Positions 20,634 through 33,186 of a stretch of DNA of 64,000 nt are shown piece by piece; the first letter of the stretch is position 1; each line of letters opens with the position of its first letter. The notes under the pieces are model-generated. The model was not told where the DNA came from. It saw only the letters and a list, made by a program, of their open reading frames with translations, and made no database searches. The position numbers and the translations under genes were made by a program. The DNA lies in NCBI GenBank assembly GCA_025506515.1, contig CM046454.1, positions 28,956,039 through 29,020,038 of the forward strand, given 5' to 3'. Origin of the DNA: Flaveria trinervia (taxonomy: Eukaryota; Streptophyta; Magnoliopsida; Asterales; Asteraceae).

Positions 20634-23600
20634 ATGCAGCCTGATCAGAGAAGGAAGGTAACCCTTATCTGACTATATACATCAAAGAGTGACTTCATCT
20701 TGTTTGTTGATGTTATGAACTTATGATATGATATTATATTATCAGAAACCCTTGATGGGATATTGTGAAATTGGGTATTATGATCTGCAATATAGATGCT
20801 TAAAAAGCTATTAATAATTTGATGTTGCAGGGATCTGGGGAATTTGATTTTTTCACCGAATATGGTGAAGGGAGTAGGTATAAGATTGAGGAAGTAATTG
20901 GTAAAGGAAGCTATGGTGTTGTTTGCTCTGCATATGATACGCATCTTGGTGAAAAAGTAGCAATCAAAAAGATAAATGATATATTTGAGCATGTTTCGGA
21001 TGCCACCCGCATTCTTCGTGAAATTAAGCTTCTTAGGCTTCTTCGCCATCCGGACATTGTGGAAATTAAGCACATCTTATTACCACCTTCAAGAAGAGAA
21101 TTCAAAGATATATATGTTGTGTTTGAGCTAATGGAATCTGATTTACATCAAGTTATCAAGGCTAATGATGACTTAACACCAGAACACTACCAATTCTTTC
21201 TTTATCAGCTTCTTCGAGGATTGAAGTACATACATACAGGTTATATATTGTGTCATTTTATGAATATTTGGTTTAAGATCTTATATCTTTTGCAATCTGA
21301 TTTTGAATTACTTCTTTTGCAGCAAATGTCTATCACAGAGATCTAAAACCCAAAAATATCCTGGCCAACGCAGACTGCAAACTGAAGATCTGTGACTTTG
21401 GTCTTGCAAGAGTTGCCTTCAATGATACACCTACTGCAATATTCTGGACTGTATGTTCTTAACTCGTATGAAATATAGTTTATGGCAATGGCAATATGGA
21501 CCGCTAGGGGGTTGGGTGACGGGTCCAAATGGGTAATTTGTATGGACAAGTAATCTTTGGTAACTTTTTTTAATAAAATAGTATGTCAAAATACAATTAA
21601 TGAAGTTATATTATTCTAATAATATTTTTAGATTTTTGGATAATTGATCTAGGAGGTTTCACAAATTAAAAAAGTAGTTTGGCTTACTTGTGGCCCATTG
21701 AACTCTTTTAACTATACTCATTGAATTTTGGCAGTTACAGAAGTTATTTTTTTAGCTATACGTTTTTATTGTAAGGTTGGATCCCTTAGAAGTAAAAACA
21801 TAACCTGAAATGAGCAGTTCACAAGTATATCGGTTGATATGAGCACATCTATCTAGTTTTTCTAAAATACAGTCTATTAGCCTATTGATTGAATTATGCA
21901 TGCTTATATGATTTATTCACAGGATTATGTTGCAACAAGATGGTACAGGGCTCCAGAGTTGTGCGGATCATTTTTCTCTAAGGTAAAACATGCAGTACTG
22001 CAGTTATTTGCTTTAAATTATCAAGCTTACTTATATTTTTGTTGCAATAGTAACTAAAGTTCTATATAACACAGTCAATGTCTAATTAACTTGATTTTTT
22101 GTGCAGTACACACCAGCTATAGACACGTGGAGTATTGGTTGTATTTTTGCAGAACTTTTGACTGGAAAACCACTTTTTCCTGGGAAAAATGTGGTGCATC
22201 AATTGGACCTGATGACTGACCTTTTGGGGACACCATCACCTGAAGCTATTGCTAGGGTCTGTTTACATTATAACTGATGGGATCAATATAATGATATCTG
22301 TCTTGATATTGATCATCTCATAATTTCCACATGAAGTGCCATGTAAATCATTGAGATCTAGATAAACAGATTATTCTGCTTCTCATCTTTTGATCGTGCT
22401 GATGCAATGACCATATATTATAAAATAACTTGATAAGTTTTTAATGTTTGGATAAACACAATTAGTATCTCCTTATTTGATTATTTAGGGTCAAACAATT
22501 TGTTTTGGGTAGTCAGTTTCATACCCACTGCTCATCAAAGTGTAAAATGGACTTATCTACTTATCCCTCATTTAACTTTGATTTGCTAGACGGTTATTCT
22601 TTTTCTTATGAAAATTTATTTTGTTATTTTATTTATTAGTTTAGCAGACAATTAAAGTTTGTTAAATAAGACTTTTGATTATATGATTTTACAACTTCAA
22701 ACACAAGCATAGCTGAATTTCTTTCACAAAGTGTTTATTATAACTGATTCTTTGATAATTAATATGACAATAACTTTCAAGATACATATCCAGGCACCCC
22801 CATGCTTTACTTGCTGTCATTTTTTGCATATTAATGTTGATGTAACGCAAGCAGATAAGAAATGAGAAGGCGAGGAGATACTTAAGCAGCATGAGGAAGA
22901 AAAAACCAATTCCTTTTTCACAGAAATTTCCAAATGCAGATCCTCTTGCTCTTCGTTTGTTAGAAAGAATGCTTGCATTTGAGCCTAAAGATCGTCCTAC
23001 TGCTGAGGAGGTAACATCTTATCTATTTTTATTTAACATCTTTATTGGAAGTTATCACTTTCATAAGTACTTATTTCAATATTGTATTAGGCCCTTTCCG
23101 ATCCATATTTCAAAAATTTGGCTAAGGTTGAAAGGGAACCTTCTGCTCAGCCTGTGACTAAGATGGAATTTGAGTTTGAAAGAAGAAGAATTACAAAAGA
23201 TGATGTGCGTGAATTGATCTATAGAGAAATTCTTGAATATCATCCCAATATGCTGAAAGAATACTTAGATGGAGCTGAACCAATGGGCTTCATGTATCCA
23301 AGGTGAAGTTATCTTGAAATACATTCTATTTTGTAATATAATTTTTAGAGGTGGCAAATTTGCTAGGTGAATAGGGTAAATATTTGGTCTGGGTTTGGTT
23401 TGCTTGACATGACATACTTTTTGTTCACGCTTTTTGCTTTTTATAAATAATAGTGTTAAATATGGTAACAAAAGCTATATGATTAGAAAAACAGTAAAAA
23501 ATTTAATCATAAAGCAATCTATAAGTTTTATGCTTTTAAATACAATTTGTGGACTTTGGCATGTTTTCTTGTTAGCTAATCTTTTTTTATCTTACCCATC

Positions 23601-26600
23601 ACAAATAGTAGAAATTACCATCTCTATTAATTTTGTTTTTTGATATGTAATCACTCATTATATGCCAATATTCATCACGAGGCTCTGAAATTGACATTAC
23701 TTGTGTAGTTGTGTTTATCTACAATTATACTTTATAATTGCGGTTTACAAGAACATGCTGTAAATGGCAAAATGAGGGCTGGACAGGTTAAATAAAGCCA
23801 TGGTCAATTTGAAATATTTTTTAGGGCGGCTAAAAATGGTTTGGGTCGCCTAGTTAGTATGTTGTCTTTTTCTTGATTTCAATAAAAGGTTAATGTAGTT
23901 AGTAATAAATAAGTATTAACATATATAAAACTATATTTAAATTAAGGGTAAAGTTTTTTAAACAAATAATTACGAGATTGTAAACGGTAGAGTTTGCTAT
24001 GACGGACTTTTAAACCATACGATCTGTTTATCTCTTGGTTTTTTAAAAGCACATTTTTTTACCCATGTAGTTTGACCAGCTAGCAATATATGTACCAAAA
24101 TTACCCATTTTCAAATTCTTAGTTTAAAAAAGCGCTCTGAGGCGCTGCTTAAAGCGCAAAGTGCTAGAGGCGTTTAGCGGAGCGCTTTATTTCACCGAGG
24201 CGCCGGATGTACATGAAGCGCTCTGAAGCGCCGCTTCAGTAAGAAGGCGTGAGGCGATGTGAAGCGGTGCTTCATGTATGTTTGGCAAATATCAGGCCTG
24301 GTCAAGTTTTGTTAAATGTTAGGCTTTTTATCAAGATCAACTTCTGGCCTATCTATCTACTTTAATCAATTGCAGGTCCAACCCACAACTCTATATCATC
24401 TAAACAAAATCTTTTACATTAAAACCCTAAATCATCAATCGGTTGTTCAGACTTCAGTGGTTACTCCAGCCCCATTGCCATTCTCATCAAGTTCTTAATC
24501 CAACCCTTTGGTTCTTACTCTAGCCCTTTGATTCTTACTCCAGCTCTTTGATATTGAGGGAGATAGAGGCTTGGGTTGTTGATGAATGGTTGATTTGAGA
24601 CACTTATTTATGTTTTAAAGATGTTTAATTATGTTTTAAACTTTAAATTATAAGTATGTTTTATATTTATGATTATGAAGTGAAATGTGTCATGCATAAT
24701 AAATTATATTATTATTTTTAGTTATATCGCCTCACATACGTGAAGCCCTCGCCTCGCGCTTGAGGCGTGGCGCCTCGAATTTTGCTACCTAAATGCTTTG
24801 GAGCGCCTCATGCTTTTTTAAACCAAGAATCAAATTAATGGATTGCCGTTTTTACTCTTTGTACACAGATGATACTCTCTTTTTTCTTTGAGATATTAAT
24901 ATGCTTGAGATTAGTGTGCTCAGATATGAAAAAACAAGAAAGTAAAGCCATATTATTCCCTCATGATAAAACTACTACTTAATAGTTTCATAAGAAGCCC
25001 GTCATGGATATTTCTAAATGGTAACATTGTTGCATTTTTGTAGACTAGTTTCTTTTTTTTTACTTCCTTTCCTTGTCACTTTATAGTGCTGTTGACCAGT
25101 TCAAGAAACAGTTTGCTCATCTTGAGGAACATTATGGCAAAGGTACAACAGCTGCACCTCTAGAGAGGCAACAATCTTCATCATTGCCAAGGTAATCTAT
25201 AACTATGATCACAAAAAATCATATTATTTCAATAATAATTTTATAAATTGTTTAAAATACACTCTAAACTATTTTCAACCCATTCGACTACATGAGTAAC
25301 TTCATTTTGAGCTATTCTTTTTGAGTTTCCCTGTTAGACATGAATAAAAACCTGAACTTCATTTATAAGTAGTTGAACCATGATGTTTTTTCTCTTTTTC
25401 CTTTGAGTTCTGAGGTTGGTGTTCTTGCTTAACTTTTGGGTGTAGGGCTTGTGTGTTATATCCAAAAGAGACTCAGACTGCACAAGGTGCACTAGAAGTT
25501 ACAAATGGTCTCTCAAATTGTTCAATTAAAGAAGTTGGAAAGCAGTACATAGCTAACCCTATGCCAATGACCAGACTTCCTCAATGCATCCAAGGTTAGA
25601 TGATTCAATTACCCTATGCACTATTATGACCTTTTTTGTTAGTTACGTATAAATACTAATAAGATATTAATTATACCAATCTAAAAGAATCTGAAAAGGC
25701 ATGAGACATGCATATCTTCCTTGTATGTCGTTATTATTTCTTTTGTTCATGAATTTATGTGTGCATGATGTATCCTTTAACCTTTCTTACCTATTAGTTA
25801 TCATCATTGGCCACTTAATTTGAATGTCAAATCACCATTTTTAATATATAATACTACAAGTTCAAGATAAAACACTAGTGGTATATGTAATGTTGCTTGT
25901 TTGCGCACTGGTTACCATATGAAACATAGAATTACCTGGTAGCATGAATTATATCTTATTAACTATTAGGTATGTTCTAGCATAAACTGCTATATTTTCA
26001 AATTTTGCATGAGGCATCAATTTACCCAACATTCAAGAGTCAGATTGGTCTATCCGCATATGTGGTTTTATTTGTGAAAGTCTCATTGCTGTTCTACTGT
26101 ATTTACTAAAAAAATTGTAAATAAATTTGTATATAGTGGTGGGTTCAAATATGGCACTAATTGTTTGAAGACCAATGTTTTCAGAACCGGATCGGACGTC
26201 GAACCGGACGCCTTACTGGTTTGGTGGTCGGACTGGTCGGACCAGATTTAACTATATTTTAATTATATTTATATATGTAGTTAAATATAAGTATTAGACT
26301 AGGTTATTATTAGTGAATAGTTTAGGGTTAATTATGTAATATTGTCCTCTATATAAAGGACCCTCTATTGTAACCGTAAACACACAATTATTTAATACAA
26401 TTACAATTACAAGGTTTAATTTGGTTTCAGAGCCAGGTTGGCTCGATCACCACCGAAACCCTAATCAGGGCGGTCGGCCACCGCCGCCGCCCTGTCCAAC
26501 CATCCATTACCGATGCTTTCGTTACAATAATCACCACTACCATCTTCACCTTTAACAGGCGAATACAAACCGCCATCGTCTCTTTCCCTTAACACAACCA

Positions 26601-27209
26601 TAGCCGTCGCCACCAAACCCTAACCCTAGCCGCCACCAAACCCTAACCCTAGCCGCCACCAAACCTAACCCTAGCCGCTGCCAAACCCTAATCCTAGCCA
26701 TCGCTAAACCTTAACCCTAGCCGCCGCACAACACATACAATCACCGCTTCTCCTTTTCAATCTCAACCTTTCATCGCATACAACGTGATGCTTTACCTAC
26801 ATTGCCACTGATATACAACTGTGGCTCTGCCATACAATGGCGGCGCACCTTCGTACAAAAGTTTTAGGTGTGGAGATACGCGAGAAGATTCACTCAAACT
26901 CACATCGCATATAACGCGGCAACCGAAGAAGAACAACCGGCGCTTCACACATTCGGTGATTGCAACGACAAACAACAAGACCAATAATTTACGTTACTTT
27001 ATTTATTTTTATGTTTTTTAGATTTCAAGCTAAATCTCTCCCGAGCTTAGCTTGCGGGGGAATATTAGACTAGGTTATTATTAGTGAATAGTTTAGGGTT
27101 AATTATGTAATATTGTTCTCTATATAAGGACCCTCTATTGTAACCCTAAACACACAATTATTTAATACAATTACAATTACAAGGTTTAATTATAAGTAAT
27201 TTATATATG

Positions 27210-27252
<43 letters not shown>

Positions 27253-28663
27253 ATATATTTTATAGTTATATATAAAACTTAACTATATATGTATATCAAA
27301 CACACTAATTTATGGTTTACACCCCGTTTTTACCCATTAAAATAAAAAAAATAAAATCAAAAACCGGGTCGAACGGTCCGGTTTCCCAGTCCGACCACCG
27401 GTTCGACTCCTCAAAAACGATTCGTAGCGAACCGGACCGGCCACCGGGCCGATCTCCGGTTGAACCGGTCGGACTGGCCGGTCCAATCCGGTCGCAAAAA
27501 CAATGTTGAGGACTATCAGAAACCATGTTATTCAGTTGTATTCACTAGTTAATACACTATTATATTTTTGCAGTTCTATATTCACCAAGTCAATGAATAC
27601 ACTATAAGTGTTAATGATTGAGTAGTGAATAAAATGGTTTGTGCATCTCATTTGAGGGTGGGTTTCGGAGCAACTAGTAAGGTTGCTGTGTTGTGACCTA
27701 GAGGTCATGGGTTCAAGCCACGAAAAACAACTTCTTACCTGAAGTATAGGGTAAGTTTGCTGTGTAAAGTAGGAGCTAAGTTTAGCTCCGAGTATGCCCT
27801 TTGTAGTGAATCTCATTTAAATACACACCTATAGTAATGCAATCACTTTGGTTCAAAATTTCACATTCATACTGAGGTTAATTATGATGTTAATAAGACT
27901 TTATAATTTGTATTAACAATGGTCATCAATATATATAATCAATACATAGGAATTGGTTATTAGTGCAGTGATTTAATATGTTTACACAATGAAATTTATC
28001 TATGTTTAATGTGATTAACCATCTTTATGTTTCACTGGACGTTGTAATATTATTGTTGATATTAGTAGGCAATATACTGGTAATAGATGTGAATACATGT
28101 TAATAAATTATACATTATACTACCATGTTTAATATCATTACATCATAATACATAATCCAATTTCTAATATGATATTGTATTTGTAATTAAAATGTACCAA
28201 CTCATAAATTTGTTATCGTTAAGATTTTTTTTCTTCTTTTATGTCCCTTTGATTGTTTTATGTATCGATCTCTTAAATAACTGATATTTGTTAATTGAAA
28301 TTTGCATAGTTACACATCCAAACATCCTGATGAGAAGATTTGATTTTGTTTGAATGTTTGGATTCCACAGGGGGGAGTGCTGCTAGGCCTGGCAAAGTAA
28401 TTGGTTCTGTAACACGTTATAGCAACAATGACGCCCTTGAGCAACGAAGGGTAGGTAGGAATAATCCTCCAGTAGCCACCCCGACCCAGTTCCCACTTCC
28501 GGCCTCTTCATACCCCAAAAGAAGCAGCAACTCATCTGTCTGCAAAAACGAGAAGGTAGAAACCAGCATAGAAGTTTCTGGTAATGGGCTACAGGCTCGG
28601 CCTCCATATGCTCCAAGAAAAGTTGCTGCAGCTCAAGGCGGGCTGGGTAGTCAGTGGTATTGA
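20634..28663 (+). CDS. MPK16: MAP kinase, TDY (group D) class, MPK16-like; 10 exons
   Basis: Exons: 20634-20657, 20831-21239, 21323-21450, 21923-21982, 22107-22256, 22855-23010, 23091-23302, 25087-25191, 25446-25594, 28371-28663, all with GT-AG introns. Together they give 1686 nt, or 561 residues plus stop, close to the plant MPK16 length. Start MQPDQRRK. Motifs: glycine loop GKGSYG 32-37, ATP-binding Lys54 (VAIKK), Glu72, HRD with Asp151, DFG 169-171, activation loop T187-D-Y189, then VATRWYRAPE. The kinase fold ends near 316. A long C-terminal extension follows, with the conserved FEFERRRITKDDVRELIYRE and a tail ending AAQGGLGSQWY. TDY in place of TEY, the extension and the wording of the kinase domain place it in plant group D. 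The symbol is by resemblance to MPK16 rather than MPK20; a sister paralogue is possible. Upstream MAPK kinases would phosphorylate T187 and Y189; group D members are also reported to autophosphorylate. No lesion was seen. Confidence 0.9.
24116..24829. mobile_element. Fold-back MITE in MAPK intron 7, 714 bp
   Basis: Inverted ends TTCTTAGTTTAAAAAAGC and TTCTTGGTTTAAAAAAGC (18 bp, one mismatch) are flanked by a 5-bp duplication TCAAA at 24111-24115 and 24830-24834. The ~120 bp at each end is packed with GAGGCGC/GCGCCTC words in opposite orientation, so the ends can pair. The centre is AT-rich without a gene. The superfamily is unclear from a 5-bp duplication. It makes up much of the 1784-bp intron. 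Confidence 0.8.
26292..27191 (+). mobile_element. TRIM retrotransposon, 900 bp
   Basis: Two ~130-bp direct repeats (26292-26421 and 27063-27191), both starting TATTAGACTAGG and ending AAGGTTTAATT, differ at only a few bases. The first is followed at once by TGGTTTCAGAGCCAGG, close to the initiator-Met primer site. The second is preceded by the purine tract GCGGGGGAA. A 5-bp duplication ATAAG flanks the whole (26287-26291, 27192-27196). The 640-bp interior has no pol gene, so this is a terminal-repeat retrotransposon in miniature, moved by proteins of other elements. Confidence 0.85.
26602..26725 (+). repeat. Telo-box-bearing tandem repeat in the TRIM
   Basis: Five degenerate units of 22-26 bp combine an AGCCGCCACCAAA-type block with AACCCTAACCCT. 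Each unit contains AAACCCTAA or a near variant, the plant telo-box. Confidence 0.75.
27654..27805 (+). mobile_element. Au SINE in MAPK intron 9
   Basis: A tRNA-derived short element with a B-box-like GGTTCAAGCC at 27710-27719, the phrases TGTGACCTAGAGGTCATGGG and GGGTAAG, and a 3' end in ATGCCCTTTGTA, as in the widespread plant Au SINE family. A 13-bp target duplication with one mismatch (GTGCATCTCATTT at 27641-27653, GTGAATCTCATTT at 27806-27818) defines the ends. Confidence 0.8.
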
Positions 28664-28880
28664 CTTGTGTAATGGGCTGGAAGATGTACATGCTTACTTA
28701 AAGAGAGACTATTGAGTGTTAACAGGATTCACTAGCTTACTCTACGTTTGACTTGTAAAAATAACTATTGTTCAAGACTAGCGTTTGAATTGTATTTTTT
28801 GTAATATGTTTTTGAAGGCGAGTGAATATTGCATGCAGTTTCATTCGTCTACCAAATAAAAGGAACATGAGCATCTTACC
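28664..28880 (+). other. MAPK 3' UTR (approximate)
   Basis: After the TGA at 28661-28663 the sequence turns AT-rich. AATAAA at 28855-28860 is a plausible polyadenylation signal. The true cleavage site is not visible. Confidence 0.4.
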
Positions 28881-29479
28881 CAACAGTAAACAATGTATTG
28901 TAATCTCATTTGTTTATTATTTGTATTGTCCGTTTTGGAAATTTCTATTTCAAGACTATCGTAATATCAAGTGTAAATCGTAATGTCAAATACAACTTTT
29001 TTTATTATTAATATTAATGCTCCTTTATTCTGTTCTTCTGGTCATTACATCCATATGTTTTCAGATTCTGAACGGTTAATGGCTGGGTCCTGATTTATGG
29101 CTAATGGTTTTGTTGGTTTTGGTTTTGCTTTTTTAAGCTTTATGGTTTAGGATTTATTACTGCTGTTATGAGAATGCTCATAATATAAATAATGTTTACA
29201 AATACTACAACAAATACCTTTTGGATAACCAAGATCGATACCCTTGTGCTGATTTGTTGGTTAATCTTCTTCTAGGCGGCATTTCCTTTTCTACAATTTA
29301 ACAAATATAACTAAGATTGTAGAGGCCCATACTTCTCTCTTGTTTCTTCGAACTTGTCTAAAACTAAAAGGGAAAATGGAGGGGAATCTTTTGTTGGCCC
29401 TGTAAAGGTAATGCATATCAATTCAAAAGATGGTTGGTAGTTGTTCTGTTTTGGTAAATTATACAAATGTTCATTTGAT
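28881..29479. other. AT-rich spacer
   Basis: No gene, RNA or repeat recognised between the MAPK 3' end and the copia LTR remnant. Confidence 0.4.
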
Positions 29480-30050
29480 GCGGATGAATGAGAAATGCAC
29501 AAAGTGTTAAGACAACGTGGGTAGCCAAACTTGACGGGAATGAAGATAAAAGATTAGAAGTGCTTCAATGCGATTGAAAACATTTGATGCGGATGAAGTA
29601 AACAAGATGATGTGGACAAGGCATAGTCATCCCCATTGACCCAAATAATGTTCATGGGGTTTTCCAAGTCAAGTAATGTGGGCACAATGTGCTCATTTGC
29701 ATAAGACAATGCGGATGAACAAATGTCATATGCGGGTGTAGACTTGGTGAATGGTGAATTTGTTTTTGTATTTTTTGACTTATGTAACTCTAATGTAATG
29801 TAATTAGTTAGGGTATTTTTGACTTATGCCATATGTTATGCTTACAAATAGAAAATTAGCATTTTCATGTGGTAACCCTGAAAACCCTAGCAACCACACT
29901 TTGTATTTTGAGCAAGTTTATCGATATATAAAGAGAATTTATCAGTATTATCATCCATTGTTCTCAATTTGATTATTTATTTTTTTAATTCCACTACAAT
30001 GATTCAATAGTTTCGATCAACATATTTGATCCGATCAAATCTCACCCAGT
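29480..30050 (+). repeat. Copia LTR remnant (C1)
   Basis: An AT-rich stretch containing TTGATGCGGATGAA twice. It ends near CTCACCCAGTAAA, immediately before TGGTATCGGAGCC (30055-30067), a good match to the methionine-tRNA primer site used by copia elements. The left end is uncertain. It resembles 1-372. Confidence 0.55.
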
Positions 30051-30725
30051 AAATTGGTATCGGAGCCTCGGCTCTTGATTTCAGATCGAATACTCATTTG
30101 ATTTGCATTGATGTTGATCTACCTATTGATCTATAGATCTAAGTTGTTCTACGCTTTAGATTTGTAATCAAATCAAATTATACATCAATTCAAACAAATT
30201 ATGTTCATCAATCATTAATGGATTGAACTTAAACTTTGTTTGATTGATATTGAAATAGATATTTAAAATTAATCTTAAGAACCACAAAACAAGTAATGTT
30301 TGTGAGAAATATCGCCTTAGATTAGCAAGGGTTCCTAAACAAAAGGTTGTTCATCAAATTTGAGTGAAAGTGAAAAGTCATTTGAACAAAAAGTTGAACA
30401 TAGTGAATCGAACAATATTCATCGCAATGGTGATAAACCATTATTCATCACATTGATTAATATCATTGTTTATCGCATTCAGTAGCAAAAACATTATTCA
30501 CCACACTAAATTTATGATTTATTAGTGTTCATCGCATCACAAACTAAAATTTTAAGTATTGTACTATTCATCACATCAGGTTGAAGAACTTGCTAATTTT
30601 GACTATTTTATTGATTTTTAGGACTGATTGGATTGTTAGACTTAAAATCAACTTAAAATCAACATCATTTTAGTTTAAAATTAAATTTATCATTATTCAA
30701 CAAAGTTAAAATCAAAAAATCAAAA

Positions 30726-31400
30726 ATGAAATCACTAAGCTCAACTGATATTGGGCATGGCTTAAAACCACCTGTTTTGAAACACAAATATGATTTTAAG
30801 CAATGGAAGATTAGATAAAGGAATTACATAACCTTAGTAGAACATAACTACTACTGGATTCTATCAGAAAGGGTCCCTACATTCCTATTGCTCTTGATAT
30901 TGATCAATACATAAATATGCATATTCTAGTCGAGGATCCTTCACTAAACCTTGAACCAGATGATCTCAAGAAGATAAATATTGATATAAAGGCTTAGCGA
31001 TCATTATGGCACTGAAAATGGAAGTGCTGAAAAGGATAGAAAAATATAGCACTACCAAAGGTGTATGGGATGCCTTACACATCATGTGTGAAGGTAGTGA
31101 TGAGGTCATTAAGATTAACAAAGACAAGCTAATGTATGAGACCATCTATCATATAAAAGGAGAATCTGTCTCCGTACAAGTGCATAGATTTGTATAGTTA
31201 ATCAATGATTTGGAAATCATGAGGGTCACATACAAGACTAAAGAAGCAAACAAGATGTTGTATTCTTTGCCAAATCATGGACGCATAGTGTTGACACTAA
31301 TGAAGACAACACAATCTTAGTACCATGGTGGCAAAATTTGAAGCAATGGAGTTAAATGAGAAGTCAAGATATATAGGTGCACAAGTCATATTCTTCTTAC
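30726..31400 (+). pseudogene. C1 copia gag remnant
   Basis: A gag-like start, MKSLSSTDIGHGLKPPVLKH, with YDFKQWKIR, then a stop. A clearer block at 31006-31197 reads MEVLKRIEKYSTTKGVWDAL and MCEGSDEVIKINKDKLMYET. This is the retrotransposon gag (UBN2-like) fold of copia elements. It is full of stops, and no downstream pol was found. Confidence 0.7.
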
Positions 31401-32832
31401 CATGTTGGTGATGAAATTAGGTAGTTCCCATGATAATGATGTAGTTAGTACCTCTTCTCATGTAGTTACTAGTACCACTAAGCAAGTTCCAAGTTATGAG
31501 TCTCCCCAGTTCAATATGATTCCCAAACTAATGATGTAGTTTGATATCCAATGGGTTTATGTCCTACCCTGTAATAAGAAACTACTCAGAACTATGTGAA
31601 AGGTGGTTGGGTTAAACACATGACTGAAAGTTCATGACAATCCACTCCCACCTATTAAAACCTACCACCAAAAACTAAATGCGTCTTATAACACTCAAGT
31701 GGGCTGACAGATTTGTATTCATGTTTAAAGATTCACATATAATGAATAATGTTGATGTTAGAATGATGAGGCAATAACTCCTAAGTATTATTTATTATTA
31801 GAGCATTTGACTTATTTGGCATAGAACAATTTCAAACTAGTATGGTTAAGCTTTCGGTTGAGTCACGATGTATGGGTTTGACAATAGTGGTGGTGTGCAG
31901 GTTGAAAGGTGGTTTGGGTTTGGAATGAGTTTTCATAAAAGAGTAGGTGGGGTTGGAGGTTGGGGGAGGGGGCGGGGGAGGTGTTGAAGTGATGTTTGAA
32001 GACGGTTAGAGGTGAGAGGTTACAAATTTTCGCATGTTGGATGTGTATATGGGCGCATCATTAAGTGGACGTGTAATAGGGAGATGCTACTATTATTGGC
32101 ATATCAAAGGTATGTATGGGCATATCAATAGGCATTTCAAAGGGAAAGGTTAATGCTATGGACATATAAGTCGATATGGGCATATAAGTCGATATGGGCA
32201 TATCAGTGTGTGTGTGGGTAAAGTTAATTAAATAGATTATGTTTGGCTTCATCCTTTGTATGTTAACCGTTGGGGATGGTATGTGGCTAGGAAATGGTCG
32301 TTTGTGTTAAGGTAGATGCCTTAAGGGATGGCATGGGTTGGGTGGTAGGAGACATATTATTCTAAATGGGTGGGTGAGGATCGGTAGAGAGGTTTGAGTG
32401 TAAAAAAATCATAGGTGGCTAGAGAAGTGTGAAGTTTAGCAAATGAGAAGACATTTTCATTAGAAACAACATGACAAGAGATAATGATCTTATAATTACA
32501 TGTGGATAAATCATATAACTTGTACCCTATGATTGAGGGGATAACCTAAGAATACATATGGGGAGGATCGATTCTCGAGTTCGTGAATGAAAGTGGAGGG
32601 AATGAGAGGATAGTATGAGCAACGAAAGCTGCAAAAATATTTGTTAGTTAGGTGTTTATTGTAGAGAAGAATGGTTGATGTGAGATTATGTTTGGTTTAA
32701 GATAGAAGAATATTAAGAAAGTATGTGGTCCTTTCGAGTGCATGGCATCAAAAAGTGGTAGGGAGGGATGTATGAGTAAGAATGGTGCAAATGATGTTGT
32801 TAATAGACCTTAGTTGATGTTTGGTCTTTCCA
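31401..32832. other. Unassigned DNA
   Basis: A few words near 31430-31520 may be the tail of the copia gag. Beyond that there is no recognisable gene. A short tandem repeat, ATAAGTCGATATGGGCAT, occurs two to three times around 32165-32205. Confidence 0.4.
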
Positions 32833-33186
32833 TGTTAGAAATAACCTGTAATATGTGGCCTACGAATCATTTAAATAAGTTTCACCAAATGACATAATTA
32901 GTCCCTAATAGTATAAGGGGTTTATTTGATGGAAATACCCCATAATTATAATTAGGGTTTCCCCTTAGATGTTATAAATAGAGGATTAAAGAGATAACAA
33001 CACACACCAATAACTTTTCTCTCAAGATCATCCATCGATCTCTCTAAACATCATAACGGGAACGAATCTCAAGATCATGGCTTCATCATCTTCATCAAAG
33101 ATCTCTATTCCCACAAATAAGTTTCAATTGTTTTGATGTTTAGTTTGTATTAGATGATTGAATAAATATGATTTGGGTTTCATACT

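Larger units (their letters stand above)
26178..27500. mobile_element. CCGG-rich MITE in MAPK intron 9, split by a TRIM
   Basis: Left end TTTTCAGAACCGGATCGGAC and right end (complement) TTTTTGCGACCGGATTGGAC are imperfect inverted repeats, flanked by CAATG at 26173-26177 and 27501-27505. Both arms are full of CCGGTT/AACCGG words. Without the TRIM and its duplicated target the element is about 418 bp. The middle holds a TA microsatellite (about 27213-27259). Confidence 0.75.

Noticed and set aside
20645..21105. Minus-strand frames of 142 and 64 codons
   Set aside because: They overlap MAPK exons 1 and 2 and encode nothing recognisable.
28383..28691. 102-codon minus-strand frame
   Set aside because: Shadow of the last MAPK exon, which has a clear conserved protein end on the + strand.
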